From Flavimaribacter sp039888615 (GTDB taxonomy: Bacteria > Pseudomonadota > Alphaproteobacteria > Rhizobiales > Rhizobiaceae), in the NCBI GenBank assembly GCA_039888615.1, contig JBDQQS010000002.1: a stretch of DNA of 64,000 bases; one strand, 5' to 3'. Shown in pieces: positions 56,707 to 64,000 of the stretch; the first letter of the stretch is position 1; each line of letters opens with the position of its first letter. The notes under the pieces were generated by a model, which saw only the letters and a program-made list of their open reading frames with translations, was not told where the DNA came from and did no database searches. The position numbers were made by a program, and so were the translations under genes.

Positions 56707-58083
56707 ATGGCACAAAAATGGACACCGGACAGCTGGCGCAGCAAGCCGATTCTCCAGGTGCCGGATTTTCCGGACAGCGCAGAATTGGAAAAGACCGAGG
56801 CGCGTCTCGCAACCTATCCGCCGCTCGTTTTTGCAGGTGAAGCCCGCAAGCTCAAGTCAGTGCTCGCCAATGTGGCCAACGGCAATGGCTTTCTGCTTCA
56901 GGGCGGCGATTGCGCGGAGAGTTTCGCCGAACACGGCGCGGACAATATTCGCGACTTCTTTCGCGTGTTCCTGCAGATGGCGGTCGTGCTGACCTTCGGT
57001 TCGCAGCAACCCGTGGTCAAGGTCGGACGCATCGCCGGCCAGTTTGCAAAGCCGCGCTCTTCGAATACCGAAAAGATAGACGGCGTCGAACTGCCGAGCT
57101 ATCGCGGCGACATCATCAACGGCATCGAGTTCGAAGAAGAGTCCCGTATTCCCGACCCGCAGAGACAGGTCATGGTCTACCGTCAGTCGGCGGCGACGCT
57201 CAACCTGCTGCGCGCTTTCGCGCAGGGCGGTTACGCCAATCTGGAGAACGTGCATCAATGGATGCTCGGTTTCGTCAAGGACAGCCCGCAGGCCGAGCGC
57301 TACCGCAAGCTCGCGGACCGCATTTCCGAAACCATGGATTTTATGAAGGCGATCGGCATTTCCGCCGAAAACCATCCAAGCTTGCGTGAAACCGATTTCT
57401 TCACCAGTCACGAGGCTCTGCTTCTGGGCTACGAGGAGGCGTTGACGCGCACCGACTCCACGTCGGGCGACTGGTACGCGACCTCCGGACACATGATCTG
57501 GATCGGCGACCGCACACGCCAGCCGGACCACGCCCACGTCGAATATTGTCGCGGCGTGAAAAACCCGCTCGGTCTCAAATGCGGCCCCAGCATGACGCCG
57601 GACGGTCTGCTCGAGCTGATCGATCTTCTCAACCCGCAGAACGAGGCCGGCCGGCTGACGCTTATCGCCCGTTTCGGACATGACAAGGTGGCTGAACACC
57701 TTCCGAAGCTGATCCGCGCCGTGGAGCGGGAAGGCAAGAAGGTCGTCTGGTCCTGCGATCCGATGCACGGCAACACGATCACGCTGAACAGCTACAAGAC
57801 CCGCCCGTTCGAGCGCGTGCTGTCGGAAGTCGAGAGCTTTTTCCAGATCCATCGTTCGGAAGGCACGCATCCAGGCGGCATCCATATCGAGATGACCGGC
57901 AAGAACGTCACCGAATGCACGGGCGGCGCGCGCGCGGTGTCCGCCGAAAATCTGTCCGATCGGTATCACACGCACTGCGATCCGCGGCTCAACGCCGACC
58001 AGTCGCTTGAACTCGCCTTCCTGGTCGCCGAGCTTCTCAAGGGCGGGCGCGATCAGGACATGTGTGCTGCGGCCAACGGCTGA
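56707..58083 (+). CDS. 3-deoxy-7-phosphoheptulonate synthase, class II
   Basis: Class II (plant-like) DAHP synthase, the entry enzyme of the shikimate pathway, joining phosphoenolpyruvate and erythrose-4-phosphate. The 458-residue protein has QGGDCAESFAEH, VGRIAGQFAKPRSS (PEP binding), WIGDRTRQ, KCGPSM and the C-terminal HPGGIHIEMTG, with metal-binding His and Glu. The ATG is preceded by AGGTGAG; GTG 56698 in frame is less likely. Gene ends at a strong terminator. A short repeat (GGCAAT/ATTGCC, 56627-56646) lies in the leader and could be regulatory. Confidence 0.95.
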   Translation: MAQKWTPDSWRSKPILQVPDFPDSAELEKTEARLATYPPLVFAGEARKLKSVLANVANGNGFLLQGGDCAESFAEHGADNIRDFFRVFLQMAVVLTFGSQQPVVKVGRIAGQFAKPRSSNTEKIDGVELPSYRGDIINGIEFEEESRIPDPQRQVMVYRQSAATLNLLRAFAQGGYANLENVHQWMLGFVKDSPQAERYRKLADRISETMDFMKAIGISAENHPSLRETDFFTSHEALLLGYEEALTRTDSTSGDWYATSGHMIWIGDRTRQPDHAHVEYCRGVKNPLGLKCGPSMTPDGLLELIDLLNPQNEAGRLTLIARFGHDKVAEHLPKLIRAVEREGKKVVWSCDPMHGNTITLNSYKTRPFERVLSEVESFFQIHRSEGTHPGGIHIEMTGKNVTECTGGARAVSAENLSDRYHTHCDPRLNADQSLELAFLVAELLKGGRDQDMCAAANG

Positions 58084-58092
58084 TTGATCCTT

Positions 58093-58130
58093 CGAAAGGG
58101 GATTTGATCCCCTTTCGTTCCGTTTTCGTC
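58093..58130 (+). terminator. Strong intrinsic terminator of the DAHP synthase gene
   Basis: A perfect 11-base stem (58093-58103 with 58107-58117) with a 3-base loop begins 10 bases after the stop codon and is followed by TTCCGTTTTCGT. Confidence 0.8.
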
Positions 58131-58218
58131 AAATTTGTTGAACTGCGCTTCAAAAGAACTGCGTTGTGTTGATATGCGCCTGTGCCGATAACCGGATGAG
58201 TTTGGCGGGAGGCGCAGC

Positions 58219-58602
58219 ATGGAATCACATCAGGGGTCTTGTCTTTGCGGATCCGTTCGTTACACGACGGAAGGTCCTTTGCGCGGCGTATCCGTGTGTC
58301 ACTGCTCGCAGTGCCGGAAACAGTCCGGCCACGTATACGCCTCCGTCAACGTCGCCGAAGAGGCTCTGATCGTCGAAGGCGCGTCGAACCTGACCTGGTA
58401 TCGCTCGTCGGAAAAGGCGAAGCGCGGATTCTGCAATGTTTGCGGCTCAGCTCTCTTTTGGAAGCATGACGACGAAAAGCAGGTGTCAATTCTCGCCGGT
58501 TCGCTCGAAGGCGCAACCGGACTGTCGATCAGTCGCCACATCTATTGCGCTGACAAGGGTGACTACTACGAAATCGATGACGGCAAGCCGCAGGTTCCGT
58601 AG
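58219..58602 (+). CDS. GFA family protein (glutathione-dependent formaldehyde-activating fold)
   Basis: A 127-residue protein with the GFA zinc-ligand pattern: GSCLCGSVRY at the N-terminus, CHCSQCRKQSG in the middle and FCNVCGSALFW later. The family includes formaldehyde-glutathione adduct synthases and centromere-like proteins, but most members are of unknown activity; no glutathione-formaldehyde dehydrogenase is adjacent. The ATG is preceded by GGGAGGCGC. It stands alone between the DAHP synthase terminator and dgkA. Confidence 0.9.
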   Translation: MESHQGSCLCGSVRYTTEGPLRGVSVCHCSQCRKQSGHVYASVNVAEEALIVEGASNLTWYRSSEKAKRGFCNVCGSALFWKHDDEKQVSILAGSLEGATGLSISRHIYCADKGDYYEIDDGKPQVP

Positions 58603-58816
58603 GCGTTCGTCGGCGCAGTGTTCATGGAAAGCTAAATGATGTGTCGCATTCCTGTGATGGCGTGCTTTCGCGACAGCCGCCAGCGCAGGGTGGTCGGCGA
58701 CCAAAATCCATAGTTCAATGGAATTCGGCGACTTGTCGATGGATGCCTGTGCGTTCACCTGATAGCTTCCCGACGGGCCAGGTCTCAACGCATCCTATCG
58801 TCAGAGCGCATTCCTC

Positions 58817-59173
58817 ATGAAGAAATTCTATCCCGCGTTTTTGAATTCGTGGCACGGACTTGTGCATGCCGCGCGCAACGAGCAAGCCTTTCGTTATGAG
58901 GTCTATTGCTTCCTCGTCAGTGTGCCTCTGGCCGCGTGGCTGGCCGACACGGCGCTGCATTCTGCGATGCTGGTCGGTTCCGTTGCGCTGCTGATGATCG
59001 TTGAATTGCTCAATACCGGCATCGAGGCGGTGTGCGACGGTCTGTCCGGGCACTACATGAAGGAAATCAAGATCGCCAAGGACTGCGGCTCGGCTGCAGT
59101 GCTTCTTTGCATTCTGCTCGCCACACTCGTGTGGCTGGCGGCAATCATCGAACGGACTGGAATTTTCAATTGA
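58817..59173 (+). CDS. dgkA: Diacylglycerol kinase
   Basis: A 118-residue integral membrane kinase that phosphorylates diacylglycerol to phosphatidate, recycling lipid from glucan or lipopolysaccharide modification. Three membrane helices are visible (about 33-52, 56-74, 95-115). The active-site signature ELLNTGIEAVCDGL is preceded by NEQAFRYE, and KIAKDCGSAAVLL follows. The stop overlaps the TTG start of the hemerythrin gene by 4 bases. A 214-base upstream region holds no recognisable gene. Confidence 0.94.
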   Translation: MKKFYPAFLNSWHGLVHAARNEQAFRYEVYCFLVSVPLAAWLADTALHSAMLVGSVALLMIVELLNTGIEAVCDGLSGHYMKEIKIAKDCGSAAVLLCILLATLVWLAAIIERTGIFN

Positions 59174-59760
59174 CCGCCATCGACGCGAAAGACGCGCTCT
59201 TTCAAAGATCCGGACTTCCGGATGATCTTCTGTTTCTGTTGCAGAAATATCCGCGCGACAGGTGGGGTCAGGACATAACGCTGACCGATATGTGCCAGTT
59301 CTGGATCCAGCGTCACGACATGTTCCGCGAACTCGGAGGCGCGCTCAGCGGCAGCGTGGTGATGCTGCGCGAGGAGAAGGTTGATCCGGCTTCCTTCCGG
59401 CAATGGTTTGCGCCTCGGGTCAACTTCCTCCTGTCGCAGCTGGAAGGTCACCATCATATCGAAGACACCCATTATTTTCCGAAATTCCAGGTGGCCGAGC
59501 CCCGTCTGAAACGCGGCTTCGATATTCTCGATGCGGACCACCACACGATTCACGATCTGCTGGCAAGCAATGCGGAAGCCGGAAACGCGTTCCTGAAGGG
59601 CCTTGCCGAGGGCGGCGACGCCCTGAAATACGCATCGGAAAAATACAGTCACGAAGCCGATCGCCTGCTTGCCGGACTGATGAGGCATCTCGAGGACGAG
59701 GAAGATCTGATTGTCCCGCTGCTCGTCGATCGCGAGGGGATGGGCGAGGTCCTGATGTGA
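59170..59760 (+). CDS. Hemerythrin HHE domain-containing protein
   Basis: About 196 residues with a hemerythrin-like four-helix bundle: QLEGHHHIEDTHYFPKF, LDADHHTIHDLL and YSHEADRLLAGLMRHLEDEEDLIVP supply His and Glu ligands for a di-iron site. Such proteins bind oxygen or nitric oxide, or store iron. The only start that avoids dgkA overlap beyond 4 bases is TTG 59170, with GGAA upstream. Its coupling to dgkA is unusual in function and may be incidental. Confidence 0.88.
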   Translation: MTAIDAKDALFQRSGLPDDLLFLLQKYPRDRWGQDITLTDMCQFWIQRHDMFRELGGALSGSVVMLREEKVDPASFRQWFAPRVNFLLSQLEGHHHIEDTHYFPKFQVAEPRLKRGFDILDADHHTIHDLLASNAEAGNAFLKGLAEGGDALKYASEKYSHEADRLLAGLMRHLEDEEDLIVPLLVDREGMGEVLM

Positions 59761-59803
59761 CAAGGCGATTGCCCTTGGACCGGGCGCGCGCTACACGGCT
59801 TTC

Positions 59804-61480
59804 ATGAGCACTGAAATCGAAAATGTCATGAGAATTGCGATTGCCCAGCTGAACCCGACAATGGGTGATGTGGCGGGCAATCTCGAGCTTGCGCGCAAGG
59901 CGAGGGCGGACGCGGCGCGCCACGGCGCCGATCTGGTGTTGTTCACCGAGTTGTTCCTGTCCGGCTATCCGCCGGAGGATCTGGTTCTCAAACCCGCCTT
60001 CATGCGCGCCTGCGACCGGGCGCTTAACGATCTGGCCGCCGATACGGCCGACGGCGGGCCCGGCGTCGTTATCGGGTTTCCGCGCTTCAGCGAATTCGGC
60101 CGGTTCAATGCGGTCGCGCTTCTCGATGGCGGCGAGATCGTTGCTGAGCGCTACAAGGTCGATCTGCCGAACTATGGCGAGTTCGACGAAAAACGCGTGT
60201 TCGATCAGGGGCCCATGCCGGGTCCGGTGAATTTTCGCGGCGTGCGGCTCGGTCTTCCCGTTTGCGAGGATATCTGGGGCGATTTCGGCGTTTGCGAGAC
60301 GCTGGCCGAAACCGGCGCAGAATTGCTGCTTGTGGTCAACGGCTCGCCCTATTACCGCGGCAAGGTCGACACGCGCCATCAGGTGGCGATCAAGCAGGTT
60401 ATCGAAAGCGGCCTGTCCCTAATCTATTCCAACCAGCTTTGCGGACAGGACGAACTGGTGTTCGACGGCGCGAGCTTCGCCATCAACGCCGACAAGTCGC
60501 TCGCCTTTCAGATGAGCCAGTTCGAGGCCCAGACCGTCGTGACGACATGGCGGCGCGATGGCGACGGCTGGACTTGCAGCGACGGTCCGATGTCGCGCAT
60601 TCCCGATGCGCTCGAAGCCGATTACCGCGCCTGCATGCTGGGCCTGCGCGACTACGTCAACAAGAATGGCTTCAGCAATGTGGTTCTCGGTCTGTCGGGC
60701 GGCATCGACAGCGCTATCTGCGCCGCGCTTGCCGTGGACGCGCTCGGCGAGGAACGGGTGCGCGCGGTGATGCTGCCCTATCGCTACACGTCCGGGGAAT
60801 CGCTGAAGGACGCGGAGGATTGCGCGCGCGCGCTTGGCTGTCGATACGACATCGTGCCGATCTCCGAGCCGGTGGAAGGCTTCTCCAACGCGCTGTCGCA
60901 GATGTTCGAGGGAACGACCGAAGGCGTCACGGAGGAAAACTTGCAGAGCCGAACGCGCGGCGTCATCTTGATGGCGATCTCGAACAAGTTCGGCTCCATG
61001 GTGGTGACGACCGGAAACAAGTCCGAAATGTCGGTTGGCTACGCCACGCTTTACGGCGACATGAATGGCGGGTTCAATCCGATCAAGGACCTCTACAAGA
61101 TGCAGGTCTACGAATTGTCGCGCTGGCGCAACGACAATGTGCCGCCCGGCGCACTGGGACCTTCCGGAGAAGTGATCCCGCAAAACATCATCGACAAGGC
61201 GCCGTCGGCCGAACTGCGGCCAGACCAGACGGATCAGGATTCTCTCCCTCCTTATCCGGTGCTGGACGACATTCTGGAGTGTCTCGTCGAGAAGGAAATG
61301 TCCGTCAGCGATATCGTCAAGCGCGGCTATGATCGCGAACTCGTCCACCGGATCGAGCACCTGCTCTATATCGCCGAATACAAGCGGCGGCAGTCTGCGC
61401 CCGGCGTCAAGATCACGCGCAAGAACTTCGGCCGAGACCGGCGCTATCCGATCACCAACCGCTTCCGCGACAGGGATTGA
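59804..61480 (+). CDS. nadE: Glutamine-dependent NAD+ synthase
   Basis: A 558-residue two-domain enzyme that makes NAD from nicotinate adenine dinucleotide using glutamine. The nitrilase-type glutaminase domain carries the triad Glu49, Lys118 and Cys154 (in LFTELFLSGYPPEDL, ERYKVDLPNYGEFDE and LPVCEDIWGD). The synthetase domain has the P-loop LGLSGGIDSA, the segment TGNKSEMSVGYATLYGDMNG and a C-terminal end with KITRKNFGRDRRYPI. The start at 59804 is uncertain; MRIAIAQ at 59828 would be the family-typical start, and neither has a clear ribosome site. Confidence 0.95.
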   Translation: MSTEIENVMRIAIAQLNPTMGDVAGNLELARKARADAARHGADLVLFTELFLSGYPPEDLVLKPAFMRACDRALNDLAADTADGGPGVVIGFPRFSEFGRFNAVALLDGGEIVAERYKVDLPNYGEFDEKRVFDQGPMPGPVNFRGVRLGLPVCEDIWGDFGVCETLAETGAELLLVVNGSPYYRGKVDTRHQVAIKQVIESGLSLIYSNQLCGQDELVFDGASFAINADKSLAFQMSQFEAQTVVTTWRRDGDGWTCSDGPMSRIPDALEADYRACMLGLRDYVNKNGFSNVVLGLSGGIDSAICAALAVDALGEERVRAVMLPYRYTSGESLKDAEDCARALGCRYDIVPISEPVEGFSNALSQMFEGTTEGVTEENLQSRTRGVILMAISNKFGSMVVTTGNKSEMSVGYATLYGDMNGGFNPIKDLYKMQVYELSRWRNDNVPPGALGPSGEVIPQNIIDKAPSAELRPDQTDQDSLPPYPVLDDILECLVEKEMSVSDIVKRGYDRELVHRIEHLLYIAEYKRRQSAPGVKITRKNFGRDRRYPITNRFRDRD

Positions 61481-61490
61481 GCCGACGGGC

Positions 61491-62243
61491 TCACAAAATT
61501 CCGGCTATCGAGCGAACCAGAATGTAGACGCCGAGCACGCCGAGCGCCATCAGGAAGATGACGCGAAAGCCTTGCTCGGAGGTCCTCCGGCGCAGCCAGG
61601 TCCCGGCCGCCAGGCCGACGAAAGTCGGTATCACGGCAATGGCTGACATCACCGCCAGTTCCACGGTCAGGAGCCTGTTTCCGCCCAGCGCCAGCGCAAG
61701 CGCAACCGTCGACAGGGTGAACATGATACCCATCAGCTGGACGAGTTGCTCTCGCGGCAGGCCGACCGACTGGAAATAGATGACGCCTGGCACGGTAAAG
61801 GTTCCCGTCATCCCCGAGAGCAGCCCGCTGATCGTTCCCAGCACCGGGTTCAGGATTGGCTCCGATCGTGGTTTGACCCGAAATTTTGGATTGAGCAACG
61901 TTACCGCGACGAAGGCGAGCAGGAGAACGCCCAGCAGCGCGGTGACGTAGTTGACGTTCAACCGTGAAAGCACGAGGGCGCCGGGGAAAGTGAACAGCAC
62001 AGTCATCAGGAAAAACGGCCAGAACCTTCGGATGATCTCGCGGAAATGATTGCCTGAAAGTCCCTGCCACAGATTGGTGGCGATCCCGGGAAAAATGATC
62101 AGCGCCATGGCGTTGGGCAACCCGATGAAGGCGGTCAGCACTCCGATGCTGACCGGCGGAAGACCGAATCCCACGAGACCCTTCACGAAGGCCGCGACAA
62201 AAAAGGCGCAACTGACGATGATCAGCATTTCAGTTTGGGACAT
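61491..62243 (-). CDS. Sulfite exporter TauE/SafE family permease (second copy)
   Basis: A 250-residue membrane protein of about eight helices with the TauE/SafE repeats: VGFGLPPVSIGVLTAFIGLP in the first half and ISGLLSGMTGTFTVPGVIYF in the second. Unlike the copy at 25986-26810, the GIGGG loop is replaced by FGLPP, suggesting different substrate. It converges with nadE (10 bases). No substrate gene is linked. Confidence 0.88.
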   Translation of the reverse strand: MSQTEMLIIVSCAFFVAAFVKGLVGFGLPPVSIGVLTAFIGLPNAMALIIFPGIATNLWQGLSGNHFREIIRRFWPFFLMTVLFTFPGALVLSRLNVNYVTALLGVLLLAFVAVTLLNPKFRVKPRSEPILNPVLGTISGLLSGMTGTFTVPGVIYFQSVGLPREQLVQLMGIMFTLSTVALALALGGNRLLTVELAVMSAIAVIPTFVGLAAGTWLRRRTSEQGFRVIFLMALGVLGVYILVRSIAGIL

Positions 62244-62421
62244 GGGCGTACGGGCTGGTTTGCGGCGAGGGAGGACAGTTCAGTCTTAGCCGAAACCACC
62301 CTTGACGGCCACAAGAAACTCTGTGCATAGCGGGGCGATCCATTTCGATCGATTGAAGAATGCCGTCGGACAGGACGAAAACGTCCGATACATGCACGCC
62401 TCCGGCGAGCGAGGTTCCGAC

Positions 62422-63657
62422 ATGTCTTTCTTCGCGTTCATACGCGACAATATGCGCTGGCTCGCCGGCGGACTGCTCCTCACTCTGTTTTCCAGTTTCG
62501 GGCAGACTTTCTTCATATCCCTTTCGGCCGGACAGATCCGGGAGGAATATGGTCTGAGCCACGGCGGTTTCGGCACGCTCTACATGCTCGCTACGCTCGC
62601 CAGCGCCTTGTCGCTGCCCTATGTCGGCAGGATCGTGGACTATGTCAGTGTCGCGAAGGTAACGCTCCTGATCATCCCCATGCTCGCGCTGGCCGCTATC
62701 TCCATGGCCCTGTCCCACCATATTGCGTTGCTGGCGCTGACGATTTACGGGCTGCGCCTCTTTGGCCAAGGTATGATGACTCACAATGCGATCACGGCGA
62801 TGGGCCGCTGGTACGTTGCCCGCCGGGGCAGGGCCGTGTCCATTGCGACTCTGGGTCACCAGTGCGGCGAGGCGACATTGCCGTTCGCCTTCGTCCTGCT
62901 TTCCGCTGCTATTGGTTGGCGCGGTTCATGGCTGGTGTCCGCCGCCTTCCTCGTTTTGGTCGCCTTGCCGCTCATCTATCTGCTTATGCGCGTCGAACGA
63001 CAGCCGCAATCCACGGACGGCCCGGAGCTCAACGCGGCCGCCCGCGACTGGACGCGCGCTGAAGTCATGCGCGATCCGACTTTCTGGGTCTTGCTGCTTG
63101 GCGTGCTGGCGCCGGGTTTCATCGGCACCACCATATTTTTCCATCAGGTCTATCTGGTGGAATTGCGCGGCTGGACTCTCGAGCTTTTCGCCGGTTCGTT
63201 TCTGGCGATGTCGATCATGACCGTGATCTTCGCGCTCATAGGCGGTGCATTGGTCGACCGGTTCTCCGCCGTTGCGCTGCTCCCTTCCTTTCTCGTCCCG
63301 CTTGGGCTTTCCTGCATGGTTCTCAGCATGGTTGAACAGTCCTGGGGCGTATTCGCCTTCATGGGTTTGCTCGGAATTTCCTATGGGTTTTCTTCAACCC
63401 TGTTTGGCGCCCTCTGGCCGGAAATCTACGGCAGCCGCTATCTGGGCTCGATACGCTCAGTCGTCGTGGCGTTGCTTGTGTTTGCGACAGCCATGGGTCC
63501 GGGCGTCACGGGGTACCTGATCGACGCTGAAATCAGTTATCCGCTTCAAATCGGGGTCATGGGTCTGTATAGCTTCGCCATGTGTTTCTTGATGCTGTTC
63601 GTCAGCCGCAAGATCATCCGCAGAAATTCCATCGCCGCCGCCGAGGCGGCCGCATAG
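62422..63657 (+). CDS. MFS transporter
   Basis: A 411-residue MFS carrier with about 12 helices. TM1 region FSSFGQTFFISLSAGQIREE, motif A-like LPYVGRIVDYVSVAK, and the TM4-5 loop LFGQGMMTHNAITAMGRWYV are typical of MFS proteins of the oxalate/formate antiporter-like group. I use the ATG with GAGCGAGG about 7 bases upstream and reject earlier in-frame starts. It is 16 bases before gltX on the same strand. Substrate not predictable. Confidence 0.88.
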   Translation: MSFFAFIRDNMRWLAGGLLLTLFSSFGQTFFISLSAGQIREEYGLSHGGFGTLYMLATLASALSLPYVGRIVDYVSVAKVTLLIIPMLALAAISMALSHHIALLALTIYGLRLFGQGMMTHNAITAMGRWYVARRGRAVSIATLGHQCGEATLPFAFVLLSAAIGWRGSWLVSAAFLVLVALPLIYLLMRVERQPQSTDGPELNAAARDWTRAEVMRDPTFWVLLLGVLAPGFIGTTIFFHQVYLVELRGWTLELFAGSFLAMSIMTVIFALIGGALVDRFSAVALLPSFLVPLGLSCMVLSMVEQSWGVFAFMGLLGISYGFSSTLFGALWPEIYGSRYLGSIRSVVVALLVFATAMGPGVTGYLIDAEISYPLQIGVMGLYSFAMCFLMLFVSRKIIRRNSIAAAEAAA

Positions 63658-63673
63658 GCCGCGCCAAACCAAA

Positions 63674-64000
63674 ATGACTTCCGCAATGACTGAATCAGAC
63701 AAGCCCGTCGTCGTTCGCTTCGCTCCTTCGCCGACAGGCAATATTCACATCGGCAACGCCCGCACGGCGCTTTTCAACTGGCTTTACGCCAAAAAAACGG
63801 GCGGCGAATTCATCCTGCGTTTCGACGATACGGACAGGCAGCGCTCAACCGTTGAATTCGCCGAAGGCATCGAGCGAGACCTGCGTTGGCTTGGCGTTGA
63901 ACCCGATCGCATGGAGTGGCAGTCGCGGCGTTTTCCGGCCTATGATGCGGCCGCGCAAAAGCTGAAAGACGCCGGCCTTCTCTATCCCTGCTACGAGACC
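63674..64000 (+). CDS. gltX: Glutamate--tRNA ligase, N-terminal part
   Basis: Glutamyl-tRNA synthetase runs off the end of the window; 109 residues are present. It starts MTSAMTESDKPVVVRFAPSP, followed by the class I HIGH signature as HIGN in GNIHIGNARTALFNW, then FDDTDRQRS. The first ATG is 63674 and an in-frame ATG at 63686 is equally possible; neither has a good ribosome site. The KMSKS motif and C-terminal anticodon-binding domain are outside the window. Confidence 0.93.
   Translation, partial: MTSAMTESDKPVVVRFAPSPTGNIHIGNARTALFNWLYAKKTGGEFILRFDDTDRQRSTVEFAEGIERDLRWLGVEPDRMEWQSRRFPAYDAAAQKLKDAGLLYPCYET

Noticed and set aside
58163..58191. GAAC ... CGTT similarity upstream of the GFA gene
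   Set aside because: Reads TGAAC with an 18-base spacer, outside the EcfG range.
1..64000. tRNA, rRNA, CRISPR, insertion sequence or prophage genes
   Set aside because: None visible: no T-loop plus acceptor-stem arrangement, no repeat-spacer arrays, no transposase, integrase or phage structural protein motifs.

Overview
The window reads as chromosome of an alphaproteobacterium, most likely Hyphomicrobiales (Rhizobiales). The basis is moderately high GC, dense short-gap operons with many 4-base ATGA-type overlaps, a PleC/DivJ-like histidine kinase, a UvrB with a long basic N-terminal extension, DUF992, DUF1328, extensin-like and TIGR02281 proteins, and promoters matching the alphaproteobacterial general-stress sigma factor EcfG (GGAAC-N16/17-CGTT). 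I see no rRNA, tRNA, CRISPR array, insertion sequence, integrase or phage gene. No gene-free stretch exceeds 300 bases; the longest (about 255-275 bases, before ada and before the small HTH gene) hold nothing I can name.

Layout. 1-384 is the 3' end of an M42 peptidase. 387-9974 is a catabolic uptake cluster: a divergent MmgE/PrpD gene, a GntR regulator with a palindrome between the two, then a peptide-type ABC importer (binding protein, two permeases, two ATPases) enclosing a CocE/NonD hydrolase. 10043-11051 holds small stress-type genes, two of them divergent and each behind an EcfG-like promoter. 11058-14587 has uvrB, a YciA-type thioesterase and a small secreted protein. 14809-18778 has an ECF42-type sigma factor with its overlapping DGPF (YCII) partner, then VOC, TfoX-N, DUF2461 and extensin-like genes. 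18961-20802 is an orphan fused ABC ATPase, followed by a damaged-looking TrmH-family methyltransferase and an EmrB/QacA-type MFS exporter.

23066-25976 carries cobT and, divergently, cobS followed by DUF1289 and a membrane aspartic protease. 25986-32014 holds a TauE/SafE permease, the orphan kinase, a GST, a Fe-S uracil-DNA glycosylase, an Lrp/AsnC regulator, an AlkD-like repair protein and a 3-hydroxyisobutyrate dehydrogenase-like enzyme. A penicillin-acylase-family hydrolase (32071-34536) converges on a molybdenum cofactor operon read leftward (EamA and Bcr/CflA transporters, fdhD, mobA, mobB, moeA), with moaA upstream behind its own terminator.

41251-50889 contains DUF971, a MarR/hydrolase divergent pair, a PPOX-fold flavoprotein, fumA overlapped by DUF2332, a TPR protein, ada, an EcfG-promoted L,D-transpeptidase and a small HTH regulator. 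51163-64000 is largely housekeeping: gph, rpiA, DUF2059, gor, two hydrolase/cyclotransferase genes, class II DAHP synthase with a clear terminator, GFA, dgkA, a hemerythrin, nadE, a second TauE/SafE permease, an MFS carrier and the start of gltX.

The most connected themes are (1) the self-contained GntR-ABC-CocE-MmgE/PrpD pathway for an unknown ester or amide, (2) stress-controlled envelope genes marked by EcfG promoters, (3) the ECF42/DGPF signalling module and (4) the molybdenum cofactor operon with two embedded exporters and an FdhD whose cysteines depart from the usual pattern. I found no clear sign of a wholly new multi-gene system.
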